This document shows, in pieces, positions 32,301 to 45,442 of a DNA stretch of 64,000 nt. A program made the translations under genes and the position numbers. The stretch is from Ceratopteris richardii (lineage: Eukaryota; Streptophyta; Polypodiopsida; Polypodiales; Pteridaceae): NCBI GenBank assembly GCA_020310875.1, contig CM035407.1, positions 88,028,632 to 88,092,631 of the forward strand. Reading direction: 5' to 3'. The notes under the pieces are model-generated. The model was not told where the DNA came from. It saw only the letters and a program-made list of their open reading frames with translations, and ran no database searches. The number at the start of each line of letters is the position of its first letter. Position 1 is the stretch's first letter.

Positions 32301-34182
32301 GCTGCTGGTTGCAACTGCTTACCCGATCTTGTCTGGACCACTGCTGCTAGTGATTCCACAGGTGAGATATAGACCATGTTGGTCATCGGGTTCTGATGCT
32401 CCTTCTTCCTTTTGTCGTATTCTGCTACGTCCTTGCAAAATCTCCGGATGTGGCCAATCTCACCACAAAAGTGACATCGAGGTGGTGGCAGAGAAGTACC
32501 TTCCGCTGATGTACTTGCCTGCCATCGATTAGATTTAAAATTGGTATTCCGCTGACTCCGATAATTTCTATATCCTTGTGACTGATTGTTTCGCACATGT
32601 GGTGGCACGTAATGGGTTGCGGGCTGCCCGGGTTCCTAGATAATGGCATTTATAGCTGCTCATCCCTGCACCTTGGCATTATACACACAATTTTCTATTG
32701 AATGCCCGGTTGTGTTGCAGATGGCATAGTACATCTGATTAAGGGCACATGTAGCACTGGTGTGCCCTGGATTTTTGCACTTGGTGCAATACATCTGTTT
32801 AGCCGGATCATCTATAACGTTCTTATTAGCTTTCAGCCACTCCAAATCTTCAGTGAATCCTCCAACTTTATGCTCTAGTTGCAGGGCCATCGCTATAATA
32901 GCATCTAGTGTCATAGCCCCCACACAACGGATGATCATGATTTGTCTTAGCTGTGGGGTCAAACCATTAATGAACCACTGGGTTATAACATCATCCGATA
33001 AATTAGAATGTGCCGGAGGCAATTGTCTTAAATGAGTTCTAAACAATGTGGCATATTCTTGAACAGTCTGGTGCGGCTTCTGTCGGTTATTCTGCAAATA
33101 GTTGAAGATTTTGGCGGGATTCTTCTTCAACCGGAACCTCTGTAAAAATGCATCCCTTACTGCATCATAATTAACAAAATGGTTGATATCATACTCTGTT
33201 AATCATCTCGCTGCTTCATTGACTAATGTTGCCTGAAATACGATGGCCTTGTACGCCGGATCGGGTGGATGGTTCAGCACTGCATAGCTTATCTCAAAGG
33301 TTCGCACATGTGCATCAGGGTCGTCACCTGGAAATCCATCGAACTTTGTGTAAGTCACCCCTGTTGGAACCGATCGAAGTGGAGGTGGTTGTTGCTGCTG
33401 CTGTTGTTGTTGTTGTTGTTGTTGCTGTTGTTGACCACTCATTGTGTTATTAGTGGTACCTTTGCTGTCTCCTGAATTTTGAGGGGGTGTCTCTTGTCCT
33501 TCGGAATCTGTATTATTAGATTGCTCACCTTCCGGCTCGAAAATAGCATTCAATCTTTTACGGATCTCCAAATCAAATAGTCTATCCTCAGCTTTGGTAT
33601 CAAAGGTAGGCAAGTTTGCCCTGAATAGCGGTGTACGTAATAAAGATCCACTAGGGAGTATCGCACTGTCATCGAAAAACTGTAAATTCCCACCAACTCG
33701 TACCGAACTTTCACCGGAACTTATCGAACTTTCACCGAAACAAGGTATACTTTCACCAGCAACGATCTCTCTGGGTAACACAACTTTATCCTCGGAAAGG
33801 TTCAAATTCTGACCAAATGGTATCGAAACAACTAAGCACTGCGTCCCTGTACACTCCGAAGTTACTACACCTTCTTCAGAATGCACCGGAATTACACCGG
33901 AATCTACCAAAATTTCATCATTTATCACCGAACTGGTACCAGAATCTCTACTAACTGGCTCCGATTCTTCGGCAATTGGATTTAAATGGCCTACAGTTCT
34001 ACCACCTGGGGGTGTCCCTAACAAATTTGGTACTATCCAGGGATGCTGATCTCTCCTGTACTTCGGATAAGACTCACCGGACCGAGTAACTGGCATATAT
34101 CACTTCTGCACCACTTGCCTTACATACTGCTCCACCTTACTGATTTCTTAATCACTTGCCATCTTCCCACAAAAGGCGCCAG

Positions 34183-34692
34183 TGTTAAAGTGCACTTGCC
34201 ATCACAGACACTTTAAGCTCTTTCAAGTTCTTGGGGATGGTAGGGGTCTGATAAATCAGAGGCCCTGTATCTTATTTTCCCATTTAACTCATCAAGCAAG
34301 TAGTACATTAATGTTCAATATAACGCCTTCTACACAGTATTACTGTTCATATTTCGGTTAGTCTCTCCATAGTAGATAACGCAATAATTATTAATTATCG
34401 TCGCACAGACTTAATATCGCCGACAAACATTACTGTGTTAATCACAAATTAATGTAACTTAACAGAGTAAGAGACAATACTCAGAGTTTAAGGAATGCTG
34501 CACCACGATGTCTCCACAGGCCGCAAATCGCCCAGACAGACAGTCTGGCGATCCCGTTCCTCTCTGCCGGAGAACCACCGAAAAAGTGCCTTTTCATTAA
34601 TTGATAGAAAGATACAACACTTCGCTACGACCTTTCGGTGCGTGCGGTAATAGAAAATAGGAATTACATAATGCCAATCTGGTGACCTTACA
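34183..34692 (-). repeat. 5' LTR of nested Ty3/Gypsy element (510 bp)
   Basis: Partner of 24937-25448. On the minus strand the primer-binding site CTGGCGCCTTTTGTGGG follows immediately. ATGT at 34693 completes the target-site duplication. Confidence 0.95.
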
Positions 34693-34887
34693 ATGTATTA
34701 ATGCACATACATTACATTGACATTGGCAATGAACAATTGCAAAATGTGAGGGCAATAGGAGATCTATAATGTGAGCTCAATATGCCACACAAATTCCTTT
34801 AAAATATCTGCTATATCTTCTTCTATACATGAGACTAGGTAGTCCACTAAAATCTCTGCTATATCTCCTTCTATTCCAATCATCATC
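34693..34887 (-). repeat. 5' LTR of Copia B1, far part
   Basis: Aligns with about 19763-19912 of the B1 3' LTR and continues it from 24936 across the Gypsy insertion. A short internal duplication around CTATATCTCCTTCTATTCC is present. Near 34887 homology jumps to the RNase H end of another B copy, so this LTR is truncated. Confidence 0.88.
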
Positions 34888-35956
34888 TTGAACCTGTTAC
34901 AATTTAGTTCCATCCAAAGATTTAGTTAGCATATCTGAACATTGCAAGTCTGTTGATACATAGGACAATTGTATGTGCTTGCTAAGTAGCTTCTCTCTCA
35001 CATAATAATAATGTATTGAATGTGATTAGTCCTTGTATGATATACAAGATTAGCAGCCAAATGTAGTGAGCTAGTATTATCTCCAAAGATCATTGGAGTG
35101 TATGTATGTAGCCCCAAGTCTGAGTAGAGTAGCTTTAGCCACATTGCCTCTTGTGTTGCATTTGCAAGGCCCCTATATTCAGCTTCAGTAGATGAAAATG
35201 CCACAATTGGTTGTTTGTTTGATGACCATCTTAGACACTGCAAAAGATAAGTATCCAGAGGTGCTCCTCTTATCATCTTTTGAGCCAGCCCAATCTACAT
35301 CAAAGTATAGCTTGATATCCAAGTCATAAATGGATAAAATAGTCCTTCATTTATAGTACCCTTCAAGTACTTTAAGGTGTGTTTGGCAGCTTCCATGTGA
35401 GGTTTTCTCGGTATATGAATGAATTGACTCAATGTACTCATCCCATAGCATATATCTACTCTTTTTAGGGTTGCATAATTGAGACTCCCAACAAGACTTT
35501 GATAACCTGTAATGTCTACAGGTCGCTCTCCTTCATGAGTACTGAGTTTATGGTTCAATTCCATGGGTGAAGCATTTTCCATTTTGAACTTAACTAGTAT
35601 ACCATGGATGTACTTTCTCTGAGTAATGAAAACACTAGAATCTGTATAAACAATCTCTAAACCAAGAAAATATGCAAGCAACCCAAGATCATTGATCGTG
35701 AACGACTCCTTCATGTGGGTTTTAATATTCTTGATGCCATTGGCATCATTTCTTGTAATGATAATGTCATCCACATAAACACATAGATAAATAACCTTTG
35801 AATTAATCTTCTTAATAAACAATGATAAATATACCTTTCTTGAAGCAAAACCTTGGTCCTGCAAGTATGTGACCAGCCTATGGTTCCAAGCTCTAAGAGC
35901 TTGCTTTAAACAATATAGTGCCTTCCTTAATTTACATACATATACAGGGTTGTCTT
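34888..35956 (-). mobile_element. Ty1/Copia family B fossil (copy B3), RT-RNase H piece
   Basis: This minus-strand fragment is closely related to B1 20270-21360. It includes reverse transcriptase (VIYLCVYVDDIIITRND near 35770) and RNase H (FSSTEAEYRGLANATQEAMW near 35180). It lacks gag, protease and integrase. At 35957 the coding region abuts an LTR directly. It is broken in at least two places besides its truncations. Confidence 0.9.
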
Positions 35957-36683
35957 TGTTGGAGGAGATGGTGGATAGTTACAAGAGATGAAGTGGTGTA
36001 GCTAGATCCTCCTTCACACCTGCTAAGAATGATGATTGGAGAGTGTAGTAGGCCTCTTCAAATTGCTAATGAACACAAATAATTATATATGTAGCTTGGA
36101 AGATGATTCACTAATGGTAAGATCAAAACAGATAGGTTGGAAGATAATCCAAGATCCAAAACTTGCTATTTTGGCTCATACACCTGTTCAATGTTTAGAA
36201 CAATTCTCTGAGCACAACATCAATTGGCTTAATTCCTTTTGGGAAACTCTAATTAACTTAGTAAGCCAATGATCATGAGTAGTTTCATAAAAAATGATAA
36301 ACCACATGCAGATAAATGTGTTTAGCAAATCATACTATCATCTAGACATTTATGGGTTGTGATAATCAACAAACCAGTGAGTAAAGATGAGTTAATATCT
36401 GATGCTCCCAAAAAGCTTTGATAACCAAACTTTGTTGGGTTATAGTAGATGCTATGCAGAATCTACCATGCTTTAAATCATGGAAAATGATTGACTACAC
36501 ACAGAGAATAAGCTCTCACAAGATCATTCTTCTAATGGAGTTATGACAGAGAAGTGAGATGACAATGTAATGATCATATGTATTAAAACATTTACAAATA
36601 CAATGTCATTGGTAATCAATCATTGCTCAATGTGTGAGTGGTGAGTGAGCTATGAGGTGAGCTTCCACTTCACAATAAGGGTA
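35957..36683 (-). repeat. LTR of a diverged family B relative, truncated
   Basis: On the plus strand it starts TGTTGGAGGAGATGGTGG and shares scattered blocks with the B1 LTR (CAAAACTTGCTATTTTGG, CCTTTTGGGAA). It is well diverged, so it belongs to a related subfamily. It ends where a family A LTR begins at 36684. Confidence 0.75.
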
Positions 36684-36910
36684 TGTTGGAGTTAGACGTC
36701 TGTGGAAGCACACGAACAGCACAAGGAAGAAGAAGAAGCTTGGAGCACAACACACAATGCTGAAAATGTATTACTAGAGTACAAAGATAAGTAGCCCATG
36801 AGGGCAATAGGTGTATATTCAAGCAAGGGGGAAAAAACCTCCTAAAGAGGGAAAAAGTGCCCCGGTGGTCCTAGAGTGTTCACACACATCACTAGCTAAA
36901 TATATCAAAA
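36684..36910 (-). repeat. 3' LTR of Copia A2
   Basis: Reverse-complement copy of the family A LTR (compare 2055-2284), 227 bp. Confidence 0.92.
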
Positions 36911-39900
36911 AATCCCTTCTGGGAGTGATGCAGTGAACAAGGAGCTGGCACTCATGTATAAGGAAGTGCCAAGCTATGTGGTAGCAATCCACAAAAGGAA
37001 GTCAGCCCAAAGCTTTGTGGAAAGCTTCAAACTTCTCCCTAGGCAGAGCCTTTGTGACAAGGTCTGCAATGTTCTCTTGTGTGGGCACATATGCCAAGCT
37101 GATCTCGAGTAGAGAACCTCTCCCTGACATAATGATAATGCACCTCAATGTGCATAGTGTGAGCATGGAACACAAGGTTTCTCAGAGCTGCCAATGCACT
37201 CTGACTGTCAGTGAAGATGGTGGTGGGAGAAGACTGACCAACATCCAAATCACCCATAAGGCGTCTGAGCCACACACACTCAACAGTAGTTGTGAAAGCT
37301 GCCATATACTCAGTCTCACAACTCAAAGTGGCCACAGTAGGCTGCTTCTTGCTCAACCAAGATATACATGAGCTACCAAGCATGAAGCAAAAGCCACTAG
37401 TGGACACACAAGTGTCATAGCAACCAGTCGAGTCAAAGTCAAAAAAAGCATACAAATCTGGCGGTAGTGATCCCCCCTTGGGATAAAACAACCCAAGTAG
37501 CCGAGTACCACTCAAGTAGCGAAAGATGCGCACCGCCTGCCAATGCCTGACACCTCGGCAATGCATAAACCTGCTCATCTATGAGACAACAAACTAAATA
37601 TCAGGCCGGGTAATGCATAAGTAAATCAAACATCCATCAGGGTGCAGATAGAGAACAACATCAAATGCATCTCTAACATTTTGAAGACTCAATCGTAAAC
37701 CTATCTCCATAGGAGTGGCAATAGGCTTACAATATTCAAGGCCGAAAGACTGCAATAATGTGTCAACATATTTCATTTGACACAAAGCCATTCCACCATC
37801 AACGTGCATAAATTGAATGCCCAAATAGTGATGCAAATGCCCGAAATCAGACATCTCAAATGAGGCATTTAAATCAGCCTTAAAATCAGCAATATGCTTC
37901 TCAATAGGACCAGTGAGCAGCATGTCATCAACATAGACAACAATGATCAGAAGCACATCATTAGCATGCTTAACATATAAGGTGCTTTCAGTTGGATTGT
38001 TCTCAAAGCCATGTGCAATCAAATAGGCATGTATATTTTCATACAAAGCATGTGGTGCTTGCTTTAAGCCATATAATGCCTTCTTTAAAGTGCACACATG
38101 GTTCTCATGCCCTTTCTGCACCAAGGCATGGGGCTAAAAAACATACAATTCTTCATGCAAGTCACCATTCAGAAATGCAGTTTTAATGTCCAACTGATGT
38201 ACATTCCAACCATGATGGGTTGCAAGTGCACAAATGCTCCGAACAGTACTCATACGGCATGTAGGTGCAAAGGTCTCATCAAAATCAATGCCTCTTTCTT
38301 GTGCATAACCCTTTGCAACAAGCCTAGCCTTATACCTATCAACTGTACCATTCGGTTTACGCTTAAGCTTGTATACCCACTTAGTCCCAATGGCCTTCTT
38401 GCTAGGAGGCAAGTCACATAAAGACCAAGTACCATTCTTCATTATATCTTCATATTCAGATGACATAGCAACCATCCAATTTTCTGAATTTTGAGCTTCA
38501 TCAAACAAAACAGGCTCATTTTCATCACAGAGACTAGATGTAGCCATAGCATAGCAATCTGATGCAAAAGAGGCACTATGAGAGCCTGAACAAGTATGAT
38601 ATTATAGAGGTGCATCTAATTTGCTATCAAGCAAAGTTTGCACCAGCCATTTTGGCATAATTTTTTGCCTCCTCAATATCAGCTATCTCATCAACAAGTG
38701 CATCATGTAAATCCGCATCAGAAATGGAATCATCTGCATCATTAGATGAAACCTGCAAAGGTTGAGAAGGCGCCTCATTAGGACCACCACTAGATTGTCC
38801 ACCTATAAAAAGAGGCAACAAGGTATCATACATGTCTTTGGAGCTAACAGATGTCTCTGTAGTACATGAAAGCAATGGCTGAATAGCATCTTCCACAAAA
38901 ACAACATCATGGCTAACCAGAATGCATTTAGTCTGTGGAAGATATAGATGATAGCCTTTACTTTCAGAATTGTACCCAACAAAAATAGATTTTACTACTT
39001 TATTATCCAATTTTTTGCGATGTTGTTCAGGCACTAATGCATATGCCAAGCAACCAAAAACACGCAGATGAGCAACAAATGGCTTTTGATCATGTCAAGC
39101 CTCATATGGAGTGATAGATTGCAGCACTTTAGTGGGACACCTGTTAAGTACATATGCTGCACACATGACAGCCTTAAGCCAAAAACTATGTGGTAAAGCA
39201 TGAGTGAGTTGTTCTTTCGTTCAACAACTCCATTTTTTTGAGATGTATATGGCACTGTACATTAGTGGTTTATCCCAGGTTCAGCCAAAAATGCATTAAA
39301 ATCAGAAGACATATATTCCCCACCTCGATCAAAATGGAGGGTGCCCATTTTACATGCTGACATATTTTCAGCCAAAACCAAAAACTATTTGAAGCAAATG
39401 AACACTTCAGACTTTGCCTTCAATGGATATACCCATGCATGCCAAGAAAAATCATCGATGAAAGTCACAAAGTAAAGATAATTTCCAAAAGAAGGTGTCT
39501 GCATAGGACCACATACATCACTATGTACAAGCTGCAATTTCTGAGTAGCCCGAACTGAACCATCTTTTGGAAATGAGAAACGCTGCATTTTGCCCAAAAT
39601 ACAGCCTTCATAAACATGTTTTTTGGGTGCCTCAAGTTTGGGTAAAGAGGACACCATTTCAGATTTCTACAAGCTTAGCAAACTAGTGAAATTCAGATGA
39701 CCAAAGCGTGCATGCCAAAGCTTTGCATCTGACATAACCTGAGAATCATGTACTACACATGCCAAATCATTTAGAGGTCTTTCATAGTCTATGAGCTTAA
39801 AAATCCCATGACATAAAATGCCAGAAGCAATAATCATGTCTCCATTTGACAGATCATGAACTGTACATCTGTCATCAACAAATTTCACAACCAAGCCAAT

Positions 39901-40061
39901 CTTGGCTAATGTAGAAACTGATAACAGATTTTTCTTGATCCCTGGCACAAACAAAGCATCTGACAAAGTGAAAGAACTACCATTAGCATTAGTGAAAATG
40001 ATCTTACCGACTCCCATAAAAGGATAAGAGGATTTGTTGGTGCATGTAACAATATTCCCTG
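36684..40061 (-). mobile_element. Ty1/Copia family A fossil (copy A2), 5'-truncated
   Basis: Minus strand, reading from high to low coordinates. It starts inside the protease region near 40060, then GAG-pre-integrase (about 39800-39600), integrase (about 39570-39000), reverse transcriptase (about 38550-37800; VYVDDMLLTGP near 37940), RNase H (about 37480-37050) and the 3' LTR. Gag and its own 5' leader are missing; the coding region directly abuts the LTR at 40062. About eight breaks; a fossil. Confidence 0.92.
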
Positions 40062-40291
40062 TGTTGGAGATAGACGTCTACGGAAGGACGCGAATAACAC
40101 AAGGAAGAAAAAGAAGCTTGAAGCACAACACACAATACTAAATGTATTACTAGAGAATGTACAAAGATAAGTAGCCCATTAGGGCAATAGGCATATATAC
40201 AAGCCGGGGGAAGAAAACCTCCTAAAGCGGGAAAAAAGTGCCCCAGCGGTCCTAGTGTGTTCACATACATCACTACCTAAATATATCAACA
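40062..40291 (-). repeat. Family A LTR between copies A2 and A3 (230 bp)
   Basis: TG...CA LTR in minus orientation. It is the 3' LTR of copy A3 and abuts the truncated protease region of copy A2. Confidence 0.93.
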
Positions 40292-43200
40292 AATCCCTCT
40301 TGGGAGTGATGCGGTGAACAAGGAGCTGACACTCATGTATAAGGAAGTGCCAAGCTATGTAGAAATCACTCCACAAAAGGAAGTAAGCCCAAAGCTTTGC
40401 GGAAAGCTTCAAACTTCTCCCTAGGCAGAGCCTTCGTGAAAAGGTTTGCAATGTTCTCCTGCGTGGGCACATATGCCAAGCTGATCCCCCCAGTAGAAAA
40501 CCTCTCCCTGACATAGTGATAATGCACCTCAATGTGCTTAGTGCGAGCATGGAACACAAGGTTCCTCGCAACTGCCAATGCGCTCTGACTGTTAGCGAAG
40601 ATGGTGGTGGCAGAAGTCTGACCAACACCCAAATCAGCCATAAGGCGTCTGAGCCACACACACTCAACAGTAGCTGTGAAAGCTGCCCTATACTTAGCCT
40701 CACAACTGGAAGTGGCCACAGTAGGCTGCTTCTTGCTCAACCAAGATATACATGAGCTACCAAGCATGAAACAAAAGCCACTAGTGGACACACGAGTGTC
40801 ATAGAAACCAGCCCAATCAGAGTCAAAAAAAGCATGCAAATCAGCCCAAGTAGCCGAGTACCACTCAAATAGCGAAAGATGCGCTTAACTGCCTGCCAAT
40901 GCTTAAGTCCTGGGCAATGCATAAACCTGCTCATCTATGAGATAGCAAACTAAATATCTGGCCGAGTAATGCATAAGTAAATCAAGCATCCAACAGCCTG
41001 CTGATAGAGAATAGCATCAAATGCATCTCCAACATCATGAAGACTCAATCGTAAACCTATCTCCATAGGAGTGGCAATAGGCTTATAGTCTTCAAGGCCA
41101 AAACACTGCAATAATGTGTCAATATATTTCGTTTGACACAACACCATTCCACCATCAACTTGCATAAATTGAATGCCCAAATAGTGATGCAAATGCCCCA
41201 AATCAGACATCTCAAATGATGCATGCAAACCAGCCTTAAAATCAGCAATATGCTTCTCAATAGGACCAGTGAGTAGCATGTCGTCAACATAGACAACAAT
41301 GATCAGAAGCACATCATTAACACGCTTAACATATAAGGTGCTTTCAGTTGGACTGTTCTCAAAACCATGTTCAATCAGATAGGCATGTATCTTCTCATAC
41401 CAAGCACGTGGTGCTTGCTTTAAACCATACAATGCCTTCTTTAACCTGCACACCTGGTTTTCATGCCCTTTTTGCACAAAGCCACGGGGCTGAAAAACAT
41501 ACACTTCTTCATGCAAGTCACCAGTGAGAAATGTTGTTTTTATATCCAACTGATGTAGATTCCAACCATGATGAGCTGCAAGTGCACAGATGCTCCGAAC
41601 AGAAGTCATACGACATGTAGGTGCAAAGGTGCATCATGTAAATCTGCATCAGAAATGGAATCATCTGCATCATCACATGAAACCTGCAAAGGTTGAGAAG
41701 GTGCCTCATTAGGACCACCACTAGATTCTCCACCTATAAAAAGAGGCAACAAGGTATCATACATGTCTTTGGAGCTAACAGATGTCTCCGTAGTACATGA
41801 AAGCAATGGCTGAATAACATCTTCCACAAAAACAACATCATGGCTAACCAGAATGCATTTAGTCTGTGGATGATACAGACGATAGCCTTTACTTTCAGAA
41901 CTGTACCCAACAAAAATACATTTTATTACTTTATCATCCAATTTTCTGCGATGTTGTTTAGGCACTAATGCATATGCCAAGCGACCAAAAACACGCAGAT
42001 GAGCAACAGATGGATTGCAATCATGCCAAGCCTCATAAGGAGTGATAGACTAGAGCGCTTTAGTGGGACACCTGTTCAGTACATATGCTGCACACATGAC
42101 AGCCTCAAGCCAGAAACTGTGGTAAAGCTTGACTCTTGACCATACACCTCGCCATCTCCATGAGTGACCTGTTCTTTTTTTCAGCAAATCCATTTTGTTG
42201 AGGTGTATACGGCACTGTACATTGGTGTTTTATCCCATGTTCAGCCAGAAATGCATTAAAATTTGAAGACATATATTCCCCCCCTTGATCAGAACGGAGG
42301 GTGCCCATTTTACATGCTTACATATTTTCAGCCAAAACCAAAAACTCTTTGAAGTACATGAACACTTCGGACTTTGCCTTCAATGGATATACCCATGCAT
42401 GCCTGGAAAAATCATCGATGAAAGTCACAAAGTAAAGATAATTCCCAAAAGAAGGTGTCTGCATAGGACCACAGACATCACTATGTACAAGCTGCAATTT
42501 CTGAGTAGCCCGAACTGGACCATCTTTTGGAAATGATGTATGCTGCATTTTACCCAAATACAGCTTTCACAAACATGTTTTCCATGTGCCTCAAGTTTAG
42601 GCAAAGAGGACACTATTTCATATTTCTGTAGGCGTAGCAAGCTAGCAAAATTCAGATGACCAAAGCATGCATGCCAAAGCTTTGCATCTGACATAGCTTG
42701 AGAATCATTTACTGCACATGCGAGATCATTTACAGATCTTTCATAGTCTATGAGCTTATACAACCCACGACATAAAATGCCAGAAGCAATAATCACATCG
42801 CCATTTGACAGATCATGAACTGTACACCTGTCATCAACAAATTTCACAACCAAGCCAATCTTGGCTAATGCAAAAACTGATAACAGGTTCTTCTTGATCC
42901 CTTGCGCAAATAAAGCATCTGACGAAGTGAAAGAACTACCATCAGCAATAGTCAAAATGATCTTACCAACTCCCATAACAGGATAAGAGGAGTTGTGGGC
43001 ACATGTAACAATATTCCCTGTAGGGGCAGGCTCGAGCAAAGAGAAGAAACTACGCTGCAAGGTAATATGTTTGGTCGCCCCACTGTCAAAGTACCAAACA
43101 TCTGAATCTACTGCAGACATGCACTGCTCATGAGAAGATGAGTCAAAATTGCAAACAGTAGTAAATGCCCATTCTTCTTCTTGCACAAGATTAGCAGACT

Positions 43201-44523
43201 CCATTTTTGGTGTAGAGGCTTCTGCAACAACCATTCCAGCCTCTTTCTTCTTTGCCTCTTTTGCAGCCAGTTTTGGAGAGTTCTTTATGATATGATCATT
43301 CCCTTTACAGTACTTACAAAACAATTTCTACTTTTGTGATTTTTTCTCATCTTTGTCTTGGTTCTTCGAATGTGCAGCATTTGCAGATTTTTGTTTACTA
43401 GTAGAACAGCTCCATTTTCCTTTGCCCTTCTAACTAGCCAGGAAAGCTTGATCTGCAACATGCATAATGGACCTGTTCTGCGTGGATTGATCTTCCTGCA
43501 ACAGAACAGAGACTAACTCCTCAAATGACAAGGCATTTGGATTGCCTTTCATCATCAACCGAAGAGTAGAAGCAAAACTCTGACATGAATCAGGAAGACC
43601 ATTCAGAACGGTTTGCACAAGTGAGCTATCTGGTATAACCTCATCAGCAAAAATCAACTGTTCCTTCAAGTCTTTGATCTTTGTTAGGAAATTGTCCATA
43701 GAATCACCTTCATTCATGTGCTCACTCTCCAACTGTTTTTGGGGTAGCAACATGAGCCTCATTCCTAGCTTGGTACAATGTGGTAAGTGTATCCCAAGCA
43801 TCCTTAGTTGTTTTGCAAGAGCGAATATGAGGAATAATGGCATGTTTGACAGACAAAGTTATCAGTGCATGTGCCTAGGCATCTCTGCCATCCCAACGAA
43901 TCTGCTCTACAGTAGGTGCAGCAAAAACCATAGCACGAACAGGAATATGCAGAATATCATCATTTTCGACACCTTCTACATCAGTTTTAGTACCTACAGT
44001 TGTAACAGTTGCAGGTGTGATAGGACGTTTTTCGACACCCTACACAATGTTCCACAGTCCTTTTGCGACCAACACATGTCGCATCGTATAAGCCCATAAC
44101 GGGTAGTTGGTACCATCCAACTTATCCTCAATAGCCAACATACGGAATACATCACTGCTTCTAGCCATGGCCGGTGACTAAAATACCTTGATGCAAAAAA
44201 TTGACTGTATCTCAAAAAGTTGAACAGAACTTCCCAGACAAATTCCGCTAGACCTGTAGCAGACTTCGAGATGCTTATATTGGCAAACAAAAACTGCTAT
44301 ATACTTTTGGCACAAAAATACGAAATAGCTTGCAGAAGCACTGTGATAGTGCATTCGGAGGTCGAAACGAGCTCAGATGGCGATTTCGGCACAATAGATT
44401 GAAGCTGTTTTGATCTCAAAAACACACTAAGTATGCTCACCAAAATTCGTTCGATTCTGAGACTGCAAACGGAGGAGTGTTGATGGAACCCTAAATGAAG
44501 TGACGACCTGCTCTGATACCAAT

Positions 44524-44710
44524 TGTTGGAGATAGACGTCTATGGAAGCACGCGAATAGCACAAGGAAGAAGAAGAAGCTTGGATCACAACACACAATAT
44601 TGAATGTATTACTAGAGAATGTACAAAGATAAGTAGCCCATTACGGCAATTGGCGTATACTGAATGTATTACTAGAGAATGTACAAAGATAAGTAGCCCA
44701 TTAGGGCAAT
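44524..44710 (-). repeat. 5' LTR of Copia A3, partial with internal duplication
   Basis: Starts TGTTGGAGATAGACGTC on the plus strand. A segment of about 50 bp beginning TGAATGTATTACTAG is present twice in tandem (about 44601 and 44660). The LTR ends without reaching its usual far end. Confidence 0.88.
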
Positions 44711-44953
44711 GGTTGAAGCAAATAAAATGCCTACCACTACCAACTTCGTGCAGTAATTGAAACCCAAAATCTCATTCAATCCAATTGTAGAACTTATCAA
44801 AATCATTCTTTATGAAAATAAAACCTTTGCCATCATCTTTGCCAATATCCATATGTTTTGCAGAAGAGATGACGGTGTCTCTGATGAATTTTCCCTTGAT
44901 GAGACCTTTTTACTCCAAGAGAATGCTTTAATGAATGTTGGGGTTGATTTCAT
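44711..44953. other. Unassigned sequence between two Copia elements
   Basis: About 240 bp with no recognisable gene. It lies between the truncated A3 LTR and the B2 LTR. Confidence 0.35.
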
Positions 44954-45442
44954 TGTTGGTGCAATTACTCCAACCCTAATTCCTTGATCACTTATCCTAA
45001 AGTTCATATGTTCATTCATGTATTAGCACATAAATGATCTCATGTAAAAGATTGATTTTTACTCCTAGTAAAAGTGCATAATTGGAATCACTTCCAAGTA
45101 CGAGTTCTTAGGAGAATCTTTCCATGAATTATTTGGTGAAACTTTATGGCAACTTAAGTCGTAAAACTTTGGAACACTTTTTAGTTAAATATTTGAATTG
45201 AAATTTGAATCTTGGCTCCAACAAAAGGCTATAAAAGAGGACAACCTAGTCGTGTGGAATAGAAGTAGATATAGCATAGATTTTAGAGGACTTTGTGTGG
45301 CATATTGAGCTCACATTATAGATCTTCTATTGTCCTCACATTGTGCAATCATTCATTTCCAATGTCAATGTTTTTGCTGGTGGGAATCAAGAATTTGTAG
45401 CACCATCTCATCTTTGGAAGGTGTCCACCATGTCCTCCAACA
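44954..45442 (+). repeat. 5' LTR of Copia B2 (489 bp, internally shorter)
   Basis: Starts TGTTGGTGCAATTACTCC and ends GTCCTCCAACA, followed by ATGGTATCATAGCAAC as primer-binding site. It matches both ends of the 1128-bp B1 LTR but is much shorter, lacking the middle. Confidence 0.88.

Larger units (their letters stand above)
24937..34692 (-). mobile_element. Nested Ty3/Gypsy element with extra 3' ORF zone
   Basis: This is an LTR-to-LTR element on the minus strand with a 4-bp target-site duplication (ATGT). Parts from high to low coordinate: 5' LTR 34183-34692, a primer-binding site beginning TGGCGCC just below 34183, gag about 34096-32660 (glutamine tract near 33380-33432; QEYATLFRTHLRQLPP; knuckle CTKCKNPGHTSATC), knuckle CHFCGEIGHIRRFC near 32450, aspartic protease near 31830-31870, reverse transcriptase about 31050-30500 (YQKLNAATVPHPFPLP, VYLDDF), RNase H about 30300-29800, and integrase about 29500-27900, interrupted by a TRIM at 28813-29370. 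A further ORF zone (25558-27650) lies between integrase and the 3' LTR. A fossil with roughly seven breaks, but all parts are recognisable. Confidence 0.94.
40062..44710 (-). mobile_element. Ty1/Copia family A fossil (copy A3), nearly full length
   Basis: Minus-strand element with 3' LTR 40062-40291 and partial 5' LTR 44524-44710. Reading down from the 5' LTR: primer-binding site (TTGGTATCAGAGCAGG on the minus strand, about 44508-44523), gag start near 44169, gag to about 43430, knuckle CKYCKGNDHIIKN near 43300, protease DSGATKHIT near 43075, GAG-pre-integrase near 42680, integrase about 42520-41930, reverse transcriptase about 41610-40950 and RNase H about 40840-40380. The polyprotein tail reads ...TKALPREKFEAFRKALGLLPFVE, which shows what copy A1 lacks. 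Part of the integrase-RT linker and RT start is missing. Roughly eight breaks. Confidence 0.93.

Noticed and set aside
33380-33440. Host polyglutamine protein
   Set aside because: The CAG/CAA run lies within the gag region of the nested Gypsy element on the minus strand.
44757-44987. 76-codon frame between Copia A3 and B2
   Set aside because: It crosses into the B2 LTR at 44954 and has no recognisable domain.
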